Part shown: positions 6,641 to 14,315 of the stretch, piece by piece
Position numbering within the stretch: position 1 is the first letter of the stretch
How the letters are laid out: each line of letters starts with the position of its first letter
NCBI GenBank assembly: GCA_033722295.1
Contig: JAWVZH010000049.1
Location: forward strand, 1 to 18,372
Length of the DNA stretch: 18,372 nucleotides
Origin: JAWVZH01 sp033722295
GTDB lineage: Bacteria > Bacteroidota > Bacteroidia > Chitinophagales > Saprospiraceae
Direction: 5' to 3'
Translations under genes and position numbers: made by a program
The notes under the pieces: model-generated
Told to the model about the DNA's origin: nothing
Seen by the model: only the letters and a program-made list of their open reading frames with translations
The model's database searches: none

Positions 6641-8770
6641 ATGTTTAATGCCAGCAGATATCTTGTTACCGCAGCTTTACCATATGCCAACGGACCTCTG
6701 CATATTGGGCATTTGGCGGGTTGTTATTTGCCTTCAGATATCTACTGCAGATTCCTCAGGCTGACCGGAAAGGATGTGCTTCTTATCTGCGGAAGCGATG
6801 AACATGGTGCGGCCATTACAACACGTGCGAAAAAGGAAGGTGTAACGCCCAAGGAGATCGTCGACAAGTATCATGAGATGTTTCTTTCCACTTTTGATAA
6901 GTTCGGGATTTCCTTTGATTTTTATCACCGCACTTCGGATAAATTACATCACGAGACCAGCCAGGCCTTTTTCCTGGATCTCTATAAAAAAGGAGAGTTT
7001 ACAGAAACGGAATCCGAACAATACTATGACGAGGAGAGCCAACAATTCTTGGCTGACAGATATATTACAGGGACTTGTCCCAAGTGTGGCTACGAGGAAG
7101 CATTCGGCGATCAATGTGAGAACTGCGGTTCTACTTTAAGTCCCCTTGAACTGGAAAACCCCAGATCCACACTTAGCGGTCAACCACCGGTATTGCGCAA
7201 GACGACACACTGGTACTTGCCACTCGATAAATATGAATCCTGGCTTCGTGAGTGGATCGAAGAAGGTACTGTAGATGGAAAACAGCAACACGAGCCGGAT
7301 GAATGGAAGAATCACGTGCTTGGCCAATGCAAAAGCTGGATAGACAGTGGATTACAACCGAGGGCTATGACGAGGGACCTGGAATGGGGCGTTGACGTCC
7401 CATCAGAGATCGAAGGTCACGAGGGTAAGAAGCTTTATGTCTGGATGGATGCTCCGATCGGCTATATCTCATCCACCAAACAATGGGCCATCGATAATGG
7501 TAGGGACTGGAAACCTTATTGGATGGCAGAGGATACAGCCCTCATTCACTTTATTGGGAAAGACAATATAGTCTTCCACTGCCTTATCTTTCCATCCATT
7601 CTGAAAGCAAAAGGTAATTTCATTTTGCCTTATAATGTTCCTGCGAATCAGTTTTTAAATCTCGAAGGCCAAAAGATATCTACTTCCAGAGATTGGGCAG
7701 TATGGGTCAACGAATACATCGATGATCTCCCGGAGAGGATCGACGAGTTGAGATTTTACTTGACCCGGATCATGCCAGAACAAAGAGACAGTGAATTTAC
7801 CTGGAAGGGATTTCAGGATGCTGCGAACAACGAATTGGTCAACAATCTCGCCAACTTCGTTAACAGGGTCATTGTACTGACCAATAAATATTACGAAGGT
7901 GAAGTACCTGAATTTGATGAGAACCAGGATATGATCAGCCCAACTGATGCAGATCTTCCCAGTTTTCATGATTCAGAACTGCTTGACCTTTTTGACCAAT
8001 TACATAGCGTTTGTGATAACCTCAGAAAATTTGAATTTCGTCAGGCGCTATCCGAGGTGATGGAAATCTCAGCCCGTGGAAATCAACTCCTCCAGTATAA
8101 TGAACCCTGGAAGAATCATGAATCGGATCCTGAACTGGTAAAGGCTGTCATGAATGTGGCGATACAGTATGTGGCGGCTTTGAGTATTGTGGTAAGGCCT
8201 TTTATGCCCGAAACTTCAGAAAAGATCAGGAAGTTGCTCCAGCTTCCCGCCCTTGAAGAAAAAGGTGAACTGGATGATTTTCTGATCACGCTTGCAGAAG
8301 GAGAGTCTCCAGTGCAACCCGGACATGTGGTAGGAAGTGCAAAACATCTTTTTACGAGGGTAGAGGATGATCTAATAGAAGACCAGATCAATAAGCTGAA
8401 AGGGGACACCTCAAAAGAGGAAATAGAACGTGAGCCTGTCAAACCAGAGATTAATTTCAAGGATTTTACGAAACTCGATTTAAGAACAGCGACGATCCTG
8501 GAAGCCGATAAGGTTGAGAAAGCCGACAAGTTGCTCAAACTGTTGGTGGATCTGGGCTTCGAAACTCGAACCGTGGTTTCTGGAATTGCAGAATATTATA
8601 AACCGGAAGAGGTGGTAGGACAGCAGGTGGTGGTCGTCACCAATCTCGCTCCCAGAAAAATTATGGGAGTGGAATCACAAGGTATGATCCTGATGGTTGA
8701 AAACGGCAATGGAGAATTAGGTTTCGTGTCGCCACAAGAGGGATGGGCCAACGGTCTAACCATCCGATAA
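6641..8770 (+). CDS. metG: Methionyl-tRNA synthetase with C-terminal tRNA-binding domain
   Basis: Charges initiator and elongator tRNA-Met with methionine in the cytoplasm. A TTG at 6551 keeps the frame open upstream. The ATG at 6641 is the natural start because the conserved N-terminus (MFNASRYLVTAALPYANG) begins there, giving 709 residues. Class I signature HIGH is at 21-24. The catalytic-loop signature is KISTS at 345-349, the usual Bacteroidota variant of KMSKS. A zinc knuckle is formed by C146/C149 and C159/C162 (CPKCG, CENCG). The anticodon-binding helical domain spans roughly 400-560. The C-terminal ~105 residues (from INFKDFTKLDLRTATILEAD) are an OB-fold, Trbp111-like tRNA-binding domain that also helps dimerise the enzyme. 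The stop TAA shares its last A with the ATG of lnt (TAATG), indicating coupling. Confidence 0.97.
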   Translation: MFNASRYLVTAALPYANGPLHIGHLAGCYLPSDIYCRFLRLTGKDVLLICGSDEHGAAITTRAKKEGVTPKEIVDKYHEMFLSTFDKFGISFDFYHRTSDKLHHETSQAFFLDLYKKGEFTETESEQYYDEESQQFLADRYITGTCPKCGYEEAFGDQCENCGSTLSPLELENPRSTLSGQPPVLRKTTHWYLPLDKYESWLREWIEEGTVDGKQQHEPDEWKNHVLGQCKSWIDSGLQPRAMTRDLEWGVDVPSEIEGHEGKKLYVWMDAPIGYISSTKQWAIDNGRDWKPYWMAEDTALIHFIGKDNIVFHCLIFPSILKAKGNFILPYNVPANQFLNLEGQKISTSRDWAVWVNEYIDDLPERIDELRFYLTRIMPEQRDSEFTWKGFQDAANNELVNNLANFVNRVIVLTNKYYEGEVPEFDENQDMISPTDADLPSFHDSELLDLFDQLHSVCDNLRKFEFRQALSEVMEISARGNQLLQYNEPWKNHESDPELVKAVMNVAIQYVAALSIVVRPFMPETSEKIRKLLQLPALEEKGELDDFLITLAEGESPVQPGHVVGSAKHLFTRVEDDLIEDQINKLKGDTSKEEIEREPVKPEINFKDFTKLDLRTATILEADKVEKADKLLKLLVDLGFETRTVVSGIAEYYKPEEVVGQQVVVVTNLAPRKIMGVESQGMILMVENGNGELGFVSPQEGWANGLTIR

Positions 8771-10533
8771 TGGAAGTGCTTAAATTCATTTTGACACATC
8801 GCTGGTTCCAGTATATCTGGATTGGATTGGGCATTCTGATGATCGGAATGAGTACAGATGTGTTGCTTACTAAACCTTTCTGGGGACATGCTCCGTTGAT
8901 CTGGCTACTCGGTATCTGGCTATTCATCACGGGAATTCTATGGCGGAGGATCACAAGGAGCAGGGAATCACTGATTCGGTTTTTATTATCGACGCTGAGC
9001 GGTTTGCTATTGGCGCTTGCCTTTCCGGTATCTCCTCTGACACCGCTGATCTTCACTGCATTCATTCCACTTTTATTTTTATTTAAATATTATGACAGAC
9101 CCAGTTACTTCACATTTTTCAGCCATCTGTACAATGCCTTCTTCCTATGGAATATAATTACCACATACTGGGTATTGAACACATCGTTCGCACCGGGCAT
9201 ATTTGCCAATGTGGTCAATGCAGGTCTAATGACCATACCATGGTTGCTATTCAAAAAGGTCAATAATCGATTTTCTTTCAGAACTGCTTCCTGGGCTTTG
9301 ATCGCCTTCTGGATAGCTTTTGAATATATTCATTTGCAATGGGAGATATCCTGGCCCTGGTTGAATATCGGGAATGTCTTTGCTTACCAGATCGAATGGA
9401 TCCAGTGGTATGAATGGACGGGTGTTTTCGGGGGAAGCCTGTGGATATGGGCGGTTAACTTTTATTTATTCAGGATATTGAGCGAGAATATCAATAGTCG
9501 GAAATCGTGGATCAAACTGGCAGTGGCTGTAGGCTTTCCGATTGTTTTGTCTCTGGCTATGCTGGAGTTGTATGAGGAAAAGGGTACACCGGTAGAGGTT
9601 GTGATCGTACAACCGAATTATGAACCTCATTATGAAAAGTTTGATGTCCCGCAATCCGAGCAAATAAGAAAAATGGTGGAGCTCGCTAGCCGTGAGGTTA
9701 CGGATTCCACAGATTTCCTTCTGTTTCCCGAAACCGTCCTGCACCGGGTCAGATTAAATGAGATCTATCGTCATCCCGGAATCAAGGCCTTCGTAAAGAT
9801 CTCTGAGCAGTTTCCCGACCTCAATCTGATAAGTGGGATATCGTCCTTCAGAGTTTACCCGCTGGATAGCCTGGCCAACAGAGCCACTCGCACACATATC
9901 GATAGCAGGGGGGATACGACTTATTGGGATGTGCAGAACAATGCCATTTGGATGAAAAATGGAGTGGTACGTGAAATGTACTTCAAGTCCAAGCTCGTAC
10001 CGGGAGCAGAGATCTTTCCATATAGGGAATGGTTGCCGTTCTTAAAACCTATCGTAGATCAGTTAGGTGGTTCTCTTGAAGGTCATGCTATCCAACCTGA
10101 ACGTGAAGCCCTGGGAGAGGGCAAAAGAAAAGTAGCTCCTGTCATATGCTATGAGTCTGTATATGGCGCTTACCTTGGTGAATATGTCGAGGAAGGTGCT
10201 AACGGAATTTTCATAATGACCAATGATGGCTGGTGGGATGACACGCCCGGCCATCTACAACATCTGCATTTCGCAAGATTGAGAGCCATTGAGCAAAGGA
10301 AGAGTATAGCGCGGGCCGCGAATACGGGAATATCATGTTTCATAGATCAGAAGGGCTATATACGACAGCCCACCATGTACGAGCAGGATGCAGTTATTAA
10401 GGGAAAGATCCTTCTCAATGACCATAAGACCTATTACAATCGTTGGAAGGACTATATTGCCTATGCTGCAGGTTTGTTCAGCATATTCTTCCTGATAGCC
10501 TCACTACTGCCCGGGTTTTATAAAAAGATCTGA
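8770..10533 (+). CDS. lnt: Apolipoprotein N-acyltransferase
   Basis: Transfers the third acyl chain to the N-terminal cysteine of diacylated lipoproteins in the cytoplasmic membrane. An in-frame ATG at 8743 lies inside metG. I chose the ATG at 8770, which overlaps the metG stop as TAATG and starts the first hydrophobic segment directly (MEVLKFILTHRWFQYIWIGLG); this gives 587 residues. The first half holds several membrane helices (about 15-30, 38-55, 75-100, 120-140, 150-165, 175-190, 215-235, 245-265). The nitrilase-like domain follows with the expected triad: E321 (LLFPETV), K406 (FKSKLVPGAE) and C460 (VICYES). The family block NDGWWDDTPG follows, then QHLHFARLRAIE. A last membrane helix lies near the C-terminus (YAAGLFSIFFLIASLL). 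It is somewhat longer than the E. coli enzyme (~512), mainly at the N-terminus. The TGA overlaps the next open frame (TGATG). Confidence 0.95.
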   Translation: MEVLKFILTHRWFQYIWIGLGILMIGMSTDVLLTKPFWGHAPLIWLLGIWLFITGILWRRITRSRESLIRFLLSTLSGLLLALAFPVSPLTPLIFTAFIPLLFLFKYYDRPSYFTFFSHLYNAFFLWNIITTYWVLNTSFAPGIFANVVNAGLMTIPWLLFKKVNNRFSFRTASWALIAFWIAFEYIHLQWEISWPWLNIGNVFAYQIEWIQWYEWTGVFGGSLWIWAVNFYLFRILSENINSRKSWIKLAVAVGFPIVLSLAMLELYEEKGTPVEVVIVQPNYEPHYEKFDVPQSEQIRKMVELASREVTDSTDFLLFPETVLHRVRLNEIYRHPGIKAFVKISEQFPDLNLISGISSFRVYPLDSLANRATRTHIDSRGDTTYWDVQNNAIWMKNGVVREMYFKSKLVPGAEIFPYREWLPFLKPIVDQLGGSLEGHAIQPEREALGEGKRKVAPVICYESVYGAYLGEYVEEGANGIFIMTNDGWWDDTPGHLQHLHFARLRAIEQRKSIARAANTGISCFIDQKGYIRQPTMYEQDAVIKGKILLNDHKTYYNRWKDYIAYAAGLFSIFFLIASLLPGFYKKI

Positions 10534-10586
10534 TGCAATGCAGCATATGTGGCGCTCGACGGATATTATATATATCCCGACAGCCT

Positions 10587-10955
10587 ATGAAAACGGTTAT
10601 AATCATATTACTATCCACATTGACCTGCCTGGCTCAAAAAGAAAGTCAACTTTACTGGGTAGAGGCCGTTCTGGACAGGTCTTCAGCACTTGAACTCTAC
10701 CAAAAGATGGAAATCACCGCAGATTATATCCAGATAGATATAGATAGCGGAGACCGGGTAGCAATGTGGAACAATTCCGGTATCGTTCTCTTTGATCACC
10801 AATTTACCGAGGAATGTGTCTTCCAGCTTCCTGTCAATTATCGACTTTATGGACAATATCATCTTGGATTTAAGAAACCCGGTAAAAAGGGAGTTTGGAC
10901 AGCCCTGTACATCGGTAAGGATGGTCCCGAAATACTTGATATGGATCTGCAGTAG
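10587..10955 (+). CDS. Small secreted protein of unknown function
   Basis: The frame opens at an ATG at 10533 that overlaps the lnt stop (TGATG). The second ATG at 10587 begins a typical signal peptide (MKTVIIILLSTLTCLAQ), so I take 10587 as the start, giving 122 residues. The 10533 start would place 18 polar residues, including two cysteines, in front of the signal. The mature ~105-residue part has no cysteines after the signal peptide apart from one (EECVFQLP), is predicted beta-rich and has no motif I recognise. A 6+6 bp inverted repeat (GGATAT-N5-ATATCC, 10561-10577) lies just before this start and could be regulatory. Placement behind lnt suggests co-transcription with it. Function unknown. 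Confidence 0.65.
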   Translation: MKTVIIILLSTLTCLAQKESQLYWVEAVLDRSSALELYQKMEITADYIQIDIDSGDRVAMWNNSGIVLFDHQFTEECVFQLPVNYRLYGQYHLGFKKPGKKGVWTALYIGKDGPEILDMDLQ

Positions 10956-11034
10956 ATCAATGACTCATACCAACATTTGATCCCTTTGGCCGTTAACAGT
11001 TACACCGACGTTACGGCAATTCATTATTCAATTA

Positions 11035-11042
11035 TACCTTTG
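11035..11042 (+). promoter_or_regulatory. -7 element directly before the TPR-like membrane protein gene
   Basis: TACCTTTG matches TAnnTTTG exactly and is followed by C, as often seen in this phylum. The expected start point falls at about 11047, next to the ATG at 11048, so a leaderless or near-leaderless mRNA is predicted. The -33 region has only a poor match (GTTACGG near 11010). Confidence 0.55.
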
Positions 11043-11047
11043 CGACA

Positions 11048-11650
11048 ATGTTTACTATCAATATATATCTCAAATGGGCATTGACCGCCCTTTTTCTTCT
11101 TGGAGGGGTCATACTGGCTGTCACCATCAGTTTTTGGTATGCTTTTCCACTATTGATAATCGGGCTTATCTTGTTGGCCAGTTACCTCTTCCTGGGAACG
11201 GTTCAGTCTGCGGCTCAATTGATGCAGGATGGTGATTTTGAAGCCTGCGAAAGGCGACTTGACCTCACTTTCAAACCCAGCTGGTTATATGTGACGAACA
11301 AAGCATTTTATTTCCTGATCAAAGGTTCCATCGCCATGAATGCCAAGGATAGTGATGAGGCTGAGGCGTGGTTCAACAGGGCCAAGGATATAAAGTTGCC
11401 TTCCGATAATGAACGCGCCATGGTCTTGTTGCAATTGGCCAATATCAACGCGATGAAAGGGAAATGGAATGCCGCTAAACATACTTTCAGAGAGATCAAA
11501 AAACTCAAGATCTCCGAAGGTCAGCTCAAAGAGCAGATCTCGCAATTCGAACAGGCTCTCAAGCAGAGAGGTCAGATAAAACAGGCAGGTAGAAGAGGAC
11601 AACGAATGCAGGCGCCAGGCGGGAAAAGGAGAAGACCCAAGATGAGATAA
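11048..11650 (+). CDS. Membrane-anchored protein with TPR-like helical repeats
   Basis: The product is 200 residues. Two hydrophobic segments near the N-terminus (about 9-28 and 31-50, separated by SFWYAF) form a membrane hairpin. From about 55 to 170 the sequence is helical, with TPR-like spacing: SAAQLMQDGDFEACERRL, then IKGSIAMNAKDSDEAEAWFN, then LLQLANINAMKGKWNAAKHT. This would give a small cytoplasmic protein-interaction scaffold. The last 25 residues are strongly basic (RRGQRMQAPGGKRRRPKMR) and may contact phospholipid or nucleic acid. It has its own promoter box just upstream, and its stop codon merges with the A-run of the downstream terminator. I do not know a specific function for this family. 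Confidence 0.75.
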   Translation: MFTINIYLKWALTALFLLGGVILAVTISFWYAFPLLIIGLILLASYLFLGTVQSAAQLMQDGDFEACERRLDLTFKPSWLYVTNKAFYFLIKGSIAMNAKDSDEAEAWFNRAKDIKLPSDNERAMVLLQLANINAMKGKWNAAKHTFREIKKLKISEGQLKEQISQFEQALKQRGQIKQAGRRGQRMQAPGGKRRRPKMR

Positions 11651-11678
11651 AAAAAAGCAACCCTGTGAGGGTTGCTTT
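11649..11678. terminator. Bidirectional intrinsic terminator between convergent genes
   Basis: AAAGCAACCCT (11654-11664) and AGGGTTGCTTT (11668-11678) form a perfect 11-bp stem with a GTG loop. On the - strand the stem is followed by eight T's (the A-run 11649-11656 on +, partly within the stem), a textbook terminator for the DJ-1/PfpI gene ending at 11707. On the + strand the stem follows the stop of the TPR-like gene directly, with three T's after it, so it can serve both genes. Confidence 0.9.
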
Positions 11679-11706
11679 CAGGTTATTGTTATCAAGTGCT
11701 TGTAAG

Positions 11707-12264
11707 TTAAGCAGTTTGTTCTTCATGAATGCCTTCTCGAACCTCTTCGATCAGTTTATCATTAAAAGCATCAAGGTCTCCGGGATGGCGACTTGTAACC
11801 AGTCCCTGATCTACAACAACGGGTTCGTCAACCCACTGAGCACCGGCATTCTTTAGGTCCGTTTTAATGGAATTATAAGAAGTCATTCTTCGTCCTTCTA
11901 CAACACCAGCTTCTATCAGAACTTGCGGTCCATGACAGATCGATGCGACAGGTTTTCCACTTTTGAAGAAACTTCTTACAAAATTGACAGATCCTTCATC
12001 CTGTCTCAGGCTGTCCGGATTAGCAACTCCCCCGGGGATGACCAGAGCATGATAGTCTGATTCTGAAGCTTGATCCACAGTCTTATCAACGGTTATGGAT
12101 TTGCTCCAGTTGTTACCCTTCCATCCGCGGATATCTCCACTTTTGTAAGATACGATATCCACATTTGCACCATGTTCTTTTAAGGTGTTTAGAGGACTGA
12201 ATAATTCATCTTCTTCAAAGCCGTCTGTTGCCAGAATGGCAATTCTTTTTTCACTCAAATTCAT
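11707..12264 (-). CDS. DJ-1/PfpI family protein
   Basis: The product is 185 residues, the normal size for the PfpI/YfkM-type group of the class I glutamine-amidotransferase-like fold. Visible features are an N-terminal Rossmann-like strand (RIAILATDGFEEDEL) with the conserved acidic residue at 17-18, an IPGG motif at 76-79, and the nucleophile elbow ASICHGPQ with C110 followed by H111. The closing segment (VVVDQGLVTSRHPGDLDAF) is characteristic of PfpI proteases/general-stress members. Family members act as cytoplasmic stress proteins with peptidase, deglycase or chaperone activities; which applies here cannot be read. It is transcribed towards the TPR-like gene and ends in the shared terminator. 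No clear TAnnTTTG box is visible upstream on the - strand. Confidence 0.92.
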   Translation of the reverse strand: MNLSEKRIAILATDGFEEDELFSPLNTLKEHGANVDIVSYKSGDIRGWKGNNWSKSITVDKTVDQASESDYHALVIPGGVANPDSLRQDEGSVNFVRSFFKSGKPVASICHGPQVLIEAGVVEGRRMTSYNSIKTDLKNAGAQWVDEPVVVDQGLVTSRHPGDLDAFNDKLIEEVREGIHEEQTA

Positions 12265-12432
12265 ATTTAGTTTCTTTTATATCAGTTAATAAATCAAACA
12301 CTGCATCCTCATATGTTCCTTTCGCTTATACGACAGTATGAATAGGCTTTTTGTTGGGTTAGAGATGACCTCAGGGGAGCAGATTTAACATACTGATAAA
12401 ATGCCAGAATTTACTCTGGATGCCTCCTCAAG

Positions 12433-12440
12433 TAACTTTG
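12433..12440 (+). promoter_or_regulatory. -7 element for the acidic T9SS protein/TonB receptor pair
   Basis: TAACTTTG matches TAnnTTTG exactly. A TTA at 12411-12413 lies 19 bases upstream in place of TTG. Transcription would start near 12445, leaving a leader of about 49 bases before the ATG at 12494. Confidence 0.5.
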
Positions 12441-12464
12441 CACTGCGCTTGGATTCATAACAAT

Positions 12465-12497
12465 ATGAAACCATTTACAACTAAAAGATTACTATGA
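12465..12497 (+). promoter_or_regulatory. Ten-codon upstream reading frame in the leader
   Basis: ATG at 12465 opens a frame encoding MKPFTTKRLL. It stops at a TGA (12495-12497) that overlaps the ATG of the main gene (12494) as ATGA. It lies fully inside the predicted leader. If translated, it would couple to or tune translation of the secreted protein. It could equally be chance; no ribosome-binding site is visible. Confidence 0.3.
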
Positions 12498-14239
12498 TCA
12501 AATTTTACAATTTATTGCTATTTGTCTTATTGGCCGCTGGCGCAATCGGTCAGACAACCATCACAGTGACGGATGCCGATCTTGAGAGCGGCACATACAA
12601 CTGGACCAGTGATAACGTATATGTGCTAGACGGATATGTTTTCCTGGAGGAAGGTGGAGAACTCAATATTGAAGCTGGTACGGTTATCAAAGGGAAAGCA
12701 GATCCCTCAAATACTGATATAACTTCTGCTCTTATAGTTACCCGAGGAGCGCAAATATTTGCAGAAGGAACAAGAGATGCGCCGATCATATTCACTGCCG
12801 AGGATGATGATCTTTCTGACCCCGATGACCTTGGTCCTGAGGACAGAGGCGAATGGGGCGGTTTGATCTTGCTTGGAAGAGCCACGATCTCTGATGACGT
12901 ATGTGCGGCTGAGATCGAAGGTGTTAAAGCTGTGGACAATGACCCGCGAGTAAGATACGGAGATGAGAACTGCAATTTTGATGATACAGATAATTCAGGT
13001 GTTCTCAGATTTGTGTCTGTCAGACACGGCGGTTCTATTCTGGAGGATGGAGACGAGATTAATGGTATCACGCTGGGTGCCGTAGGAAGTGGAACGACCA
13101 TAGAATATGTAGAGGTCTACGCGAATGATGACGATGGCATCGAGTGGTTCGGTGGAACAGTTGATGTAAGATTTGCTGCCGTAGCATTTTGCGCAGACGA
13201 TACGTACGACTGGGATGATGGTTTCCGTGGAAGAGGTCAGTTCTGGTTCTCTATTCAGGGCCTTGATGATGGAGGAAACGGCGGAGAGCACGACGGTGCA
13301 CACCCCGATGACAATGATCCACCATCTGATCCTACAGTTTATAATGTGACTTACATAGGAATGGGTGCTAACAACACCAATGATCCCGATGCTGAATATG
13401 CCCTATTGATGAGAGACGGTACGGCTGGAGATTATGCCAACTCCATTTTTACTGAATTCCCATTCCATGCGATTGAAGTGGAGGACAGAGCAGCCTCTAA
13501 TGGTCTGGATAGCCGTCAGCGACTGGAGGCTGGTGATCTGACATTGAAGAACAACATCTGGTGGAACTTTGGAAGTGGCAGTGAACTGGTTGGTGCGACG
13601 AATACAAACTCTATCGTCGGAGCCACAGGGGATGCTGAAGACCCTGACGCTATGTTCCTTGTCAATCATCTGGCCAACAATGGTAATTCCTTGGTTGATC
13701 CGCAATTGAACAGCATTAGCAGAACAACGGATAACGGTCTGGACCCTCGTCCTAGTGCGGGTAGTCCTGCAGTTGGTGGGGCAAATGCTGATTTCATCAA
13801 CAATGATGATGACTTCTTCGTGAATGTCAGGTATAAAGGTGCCTTCTGCAGTATGGGTTCCTGGCTGAATGGATGGACAGCACTTTCTGCTAATAACCAT
13901 CTTGACAACAACGTGCCATGGGCGGACCACCTGACTTGTGATTTGATGACAGATGTTGAAGACATCTATCAGTCTGATGATCTCGTAACAATCGGAGATG
14001 TCAGACCGAACCCGGCCATTGACATGACTTCTTTGAAATTGGATCTCCAGAGAGCATCTGATGTGCGTGTGGAGATTTTTAATGCTCTGGGAGCTCAGGT
14101 GAGAATGGTTTTCAATGGAAAATTAAGTAATGGAGAGCATACCATCGATATGGATGTTTCGAGCCTGAATGCAGGCTCTTATACAACCGTAGTAAGAGTA
14201 GATGGCCGTGCTTATAGTATAAAATTGATAGTCCAATAA
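12494..14239 (+). CDS. Acidic T9SS-secreted protein, beta-helix-like, partner of a TonB receptor
   Basis: The product is 581 residues. A signal peptide spans about 1-19 (MIKFYNLLLFVLLAAGAIG). Residues ~30-130 resemble the start of a parallel beta-helix (GELNIEAGTVIKGKAD, ALIVTRGAQIFAEGT, APIIFTAEDDD, GEWGGLILLGRATI). The middle has short beta strands (RFVSVRHGGS, IEYVEVYANDDDGIEWFGG) and very Asp-rich loops (GEHDGAHPDDNDPPSD; NNDDDFFVN) that could bind calcium or other cations. Five cysteines occur in the mature part. Residues 500-581 are a T9SS sorting domain (IGDVRPNPAIDMTSLKL ... GSYTTVVRVDG ... SIKLIVQ). Export to the cell surface is therefore expected. A TonB-dependent receptor begins 76 bases downstream, so the protein may capture the receptor's substrate, in a role like that of SusD although unrelated to it. 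Substrate and exact family are unknown to me. Confidence 0.85.
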   Translation: MIKFYNLLLFVLLAAGAIGQTTITVTDADLESGTYNWTSDNVYVLDGYVFLEEGGELNIEAGTVIKGKADPSNTDITSALIVTRGAQIFAEGTRDAPIIFTAEDDDLSDPDDLGPEDRGEWGGLILLGRATISDDVCAAEIEGVKAVDNDPRVRYGDENCNFDDTDNSGVLRFVSVRHGGSILEDGDEINGITLGAVGSGTTIEYVEVYANDDDGIEWFGGTVDVRFAAVAFCADDTYDWDDGFRGRGQFWFSIQGLDDGGNGGEHDGAHPDDNDPPSDPTVYNVTYIGMGANNTNDPDAEYALLMRDGTAGDYANSIFTEFPFHAIEVEDRAASNGLDSRQRLEAGDLTLKNNIWWNFGSGSELVGATNTNSIVGATGDAEDPDAMFLVNHLANNGNSLVDPQLNSISRTTDNGLDPRPSAGSPAVGGANADFINNDDDFFVNVRYKGAFCSMGSWLNGWTALSANNHLDNNVPWADHLTCDLMTDVEDIYQSDDLVTIGDVRPNPAIDMTSLKLDLQRASDVRVEIFNALGAQVRMVFNGKLSNGEHTIDMDVSSLNAGSYTTVVRVDGRAYSIKLIVQ

Positions 14240-14263
14240 TAACAATTAACGCATAGAAGGATC

Positions 14264-14299
14264 GTCCTGGCGCTCAGCGCCAGGACACTTTCTATTTTT
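14264..14299 (+). terminator. Hairpin with T-rich tail between the secreted protein and TonB receptor genes
   Basis: GTCCTGGCG (14264-14272) and CGCCAGGAC (14278-14286) form a perfect 9-bp GC-rich stem with a CTCAG loop. The following bases ACTTTCTATTTTT are T-rich but interrupted. No TAnnTTTG promoter is visible between it and the receptor ATG at 14316. I therefore read it as a partial terminator or mRNA-stabilising element that sets unequal expression of the two genes. Confidence 0.7.
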
Positions 14300-14315
14300 A
14301 AACAACTGTGCTATA

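Noticed and set aside
12550..13101. Long - strand frames opposite the acidic secreted protein gene
   Set aside because: They are low-complexity, serine/proline-rich mirror images of an Asp-rich coding strand; the + strand gene has a signal peptide and a sorting domain.
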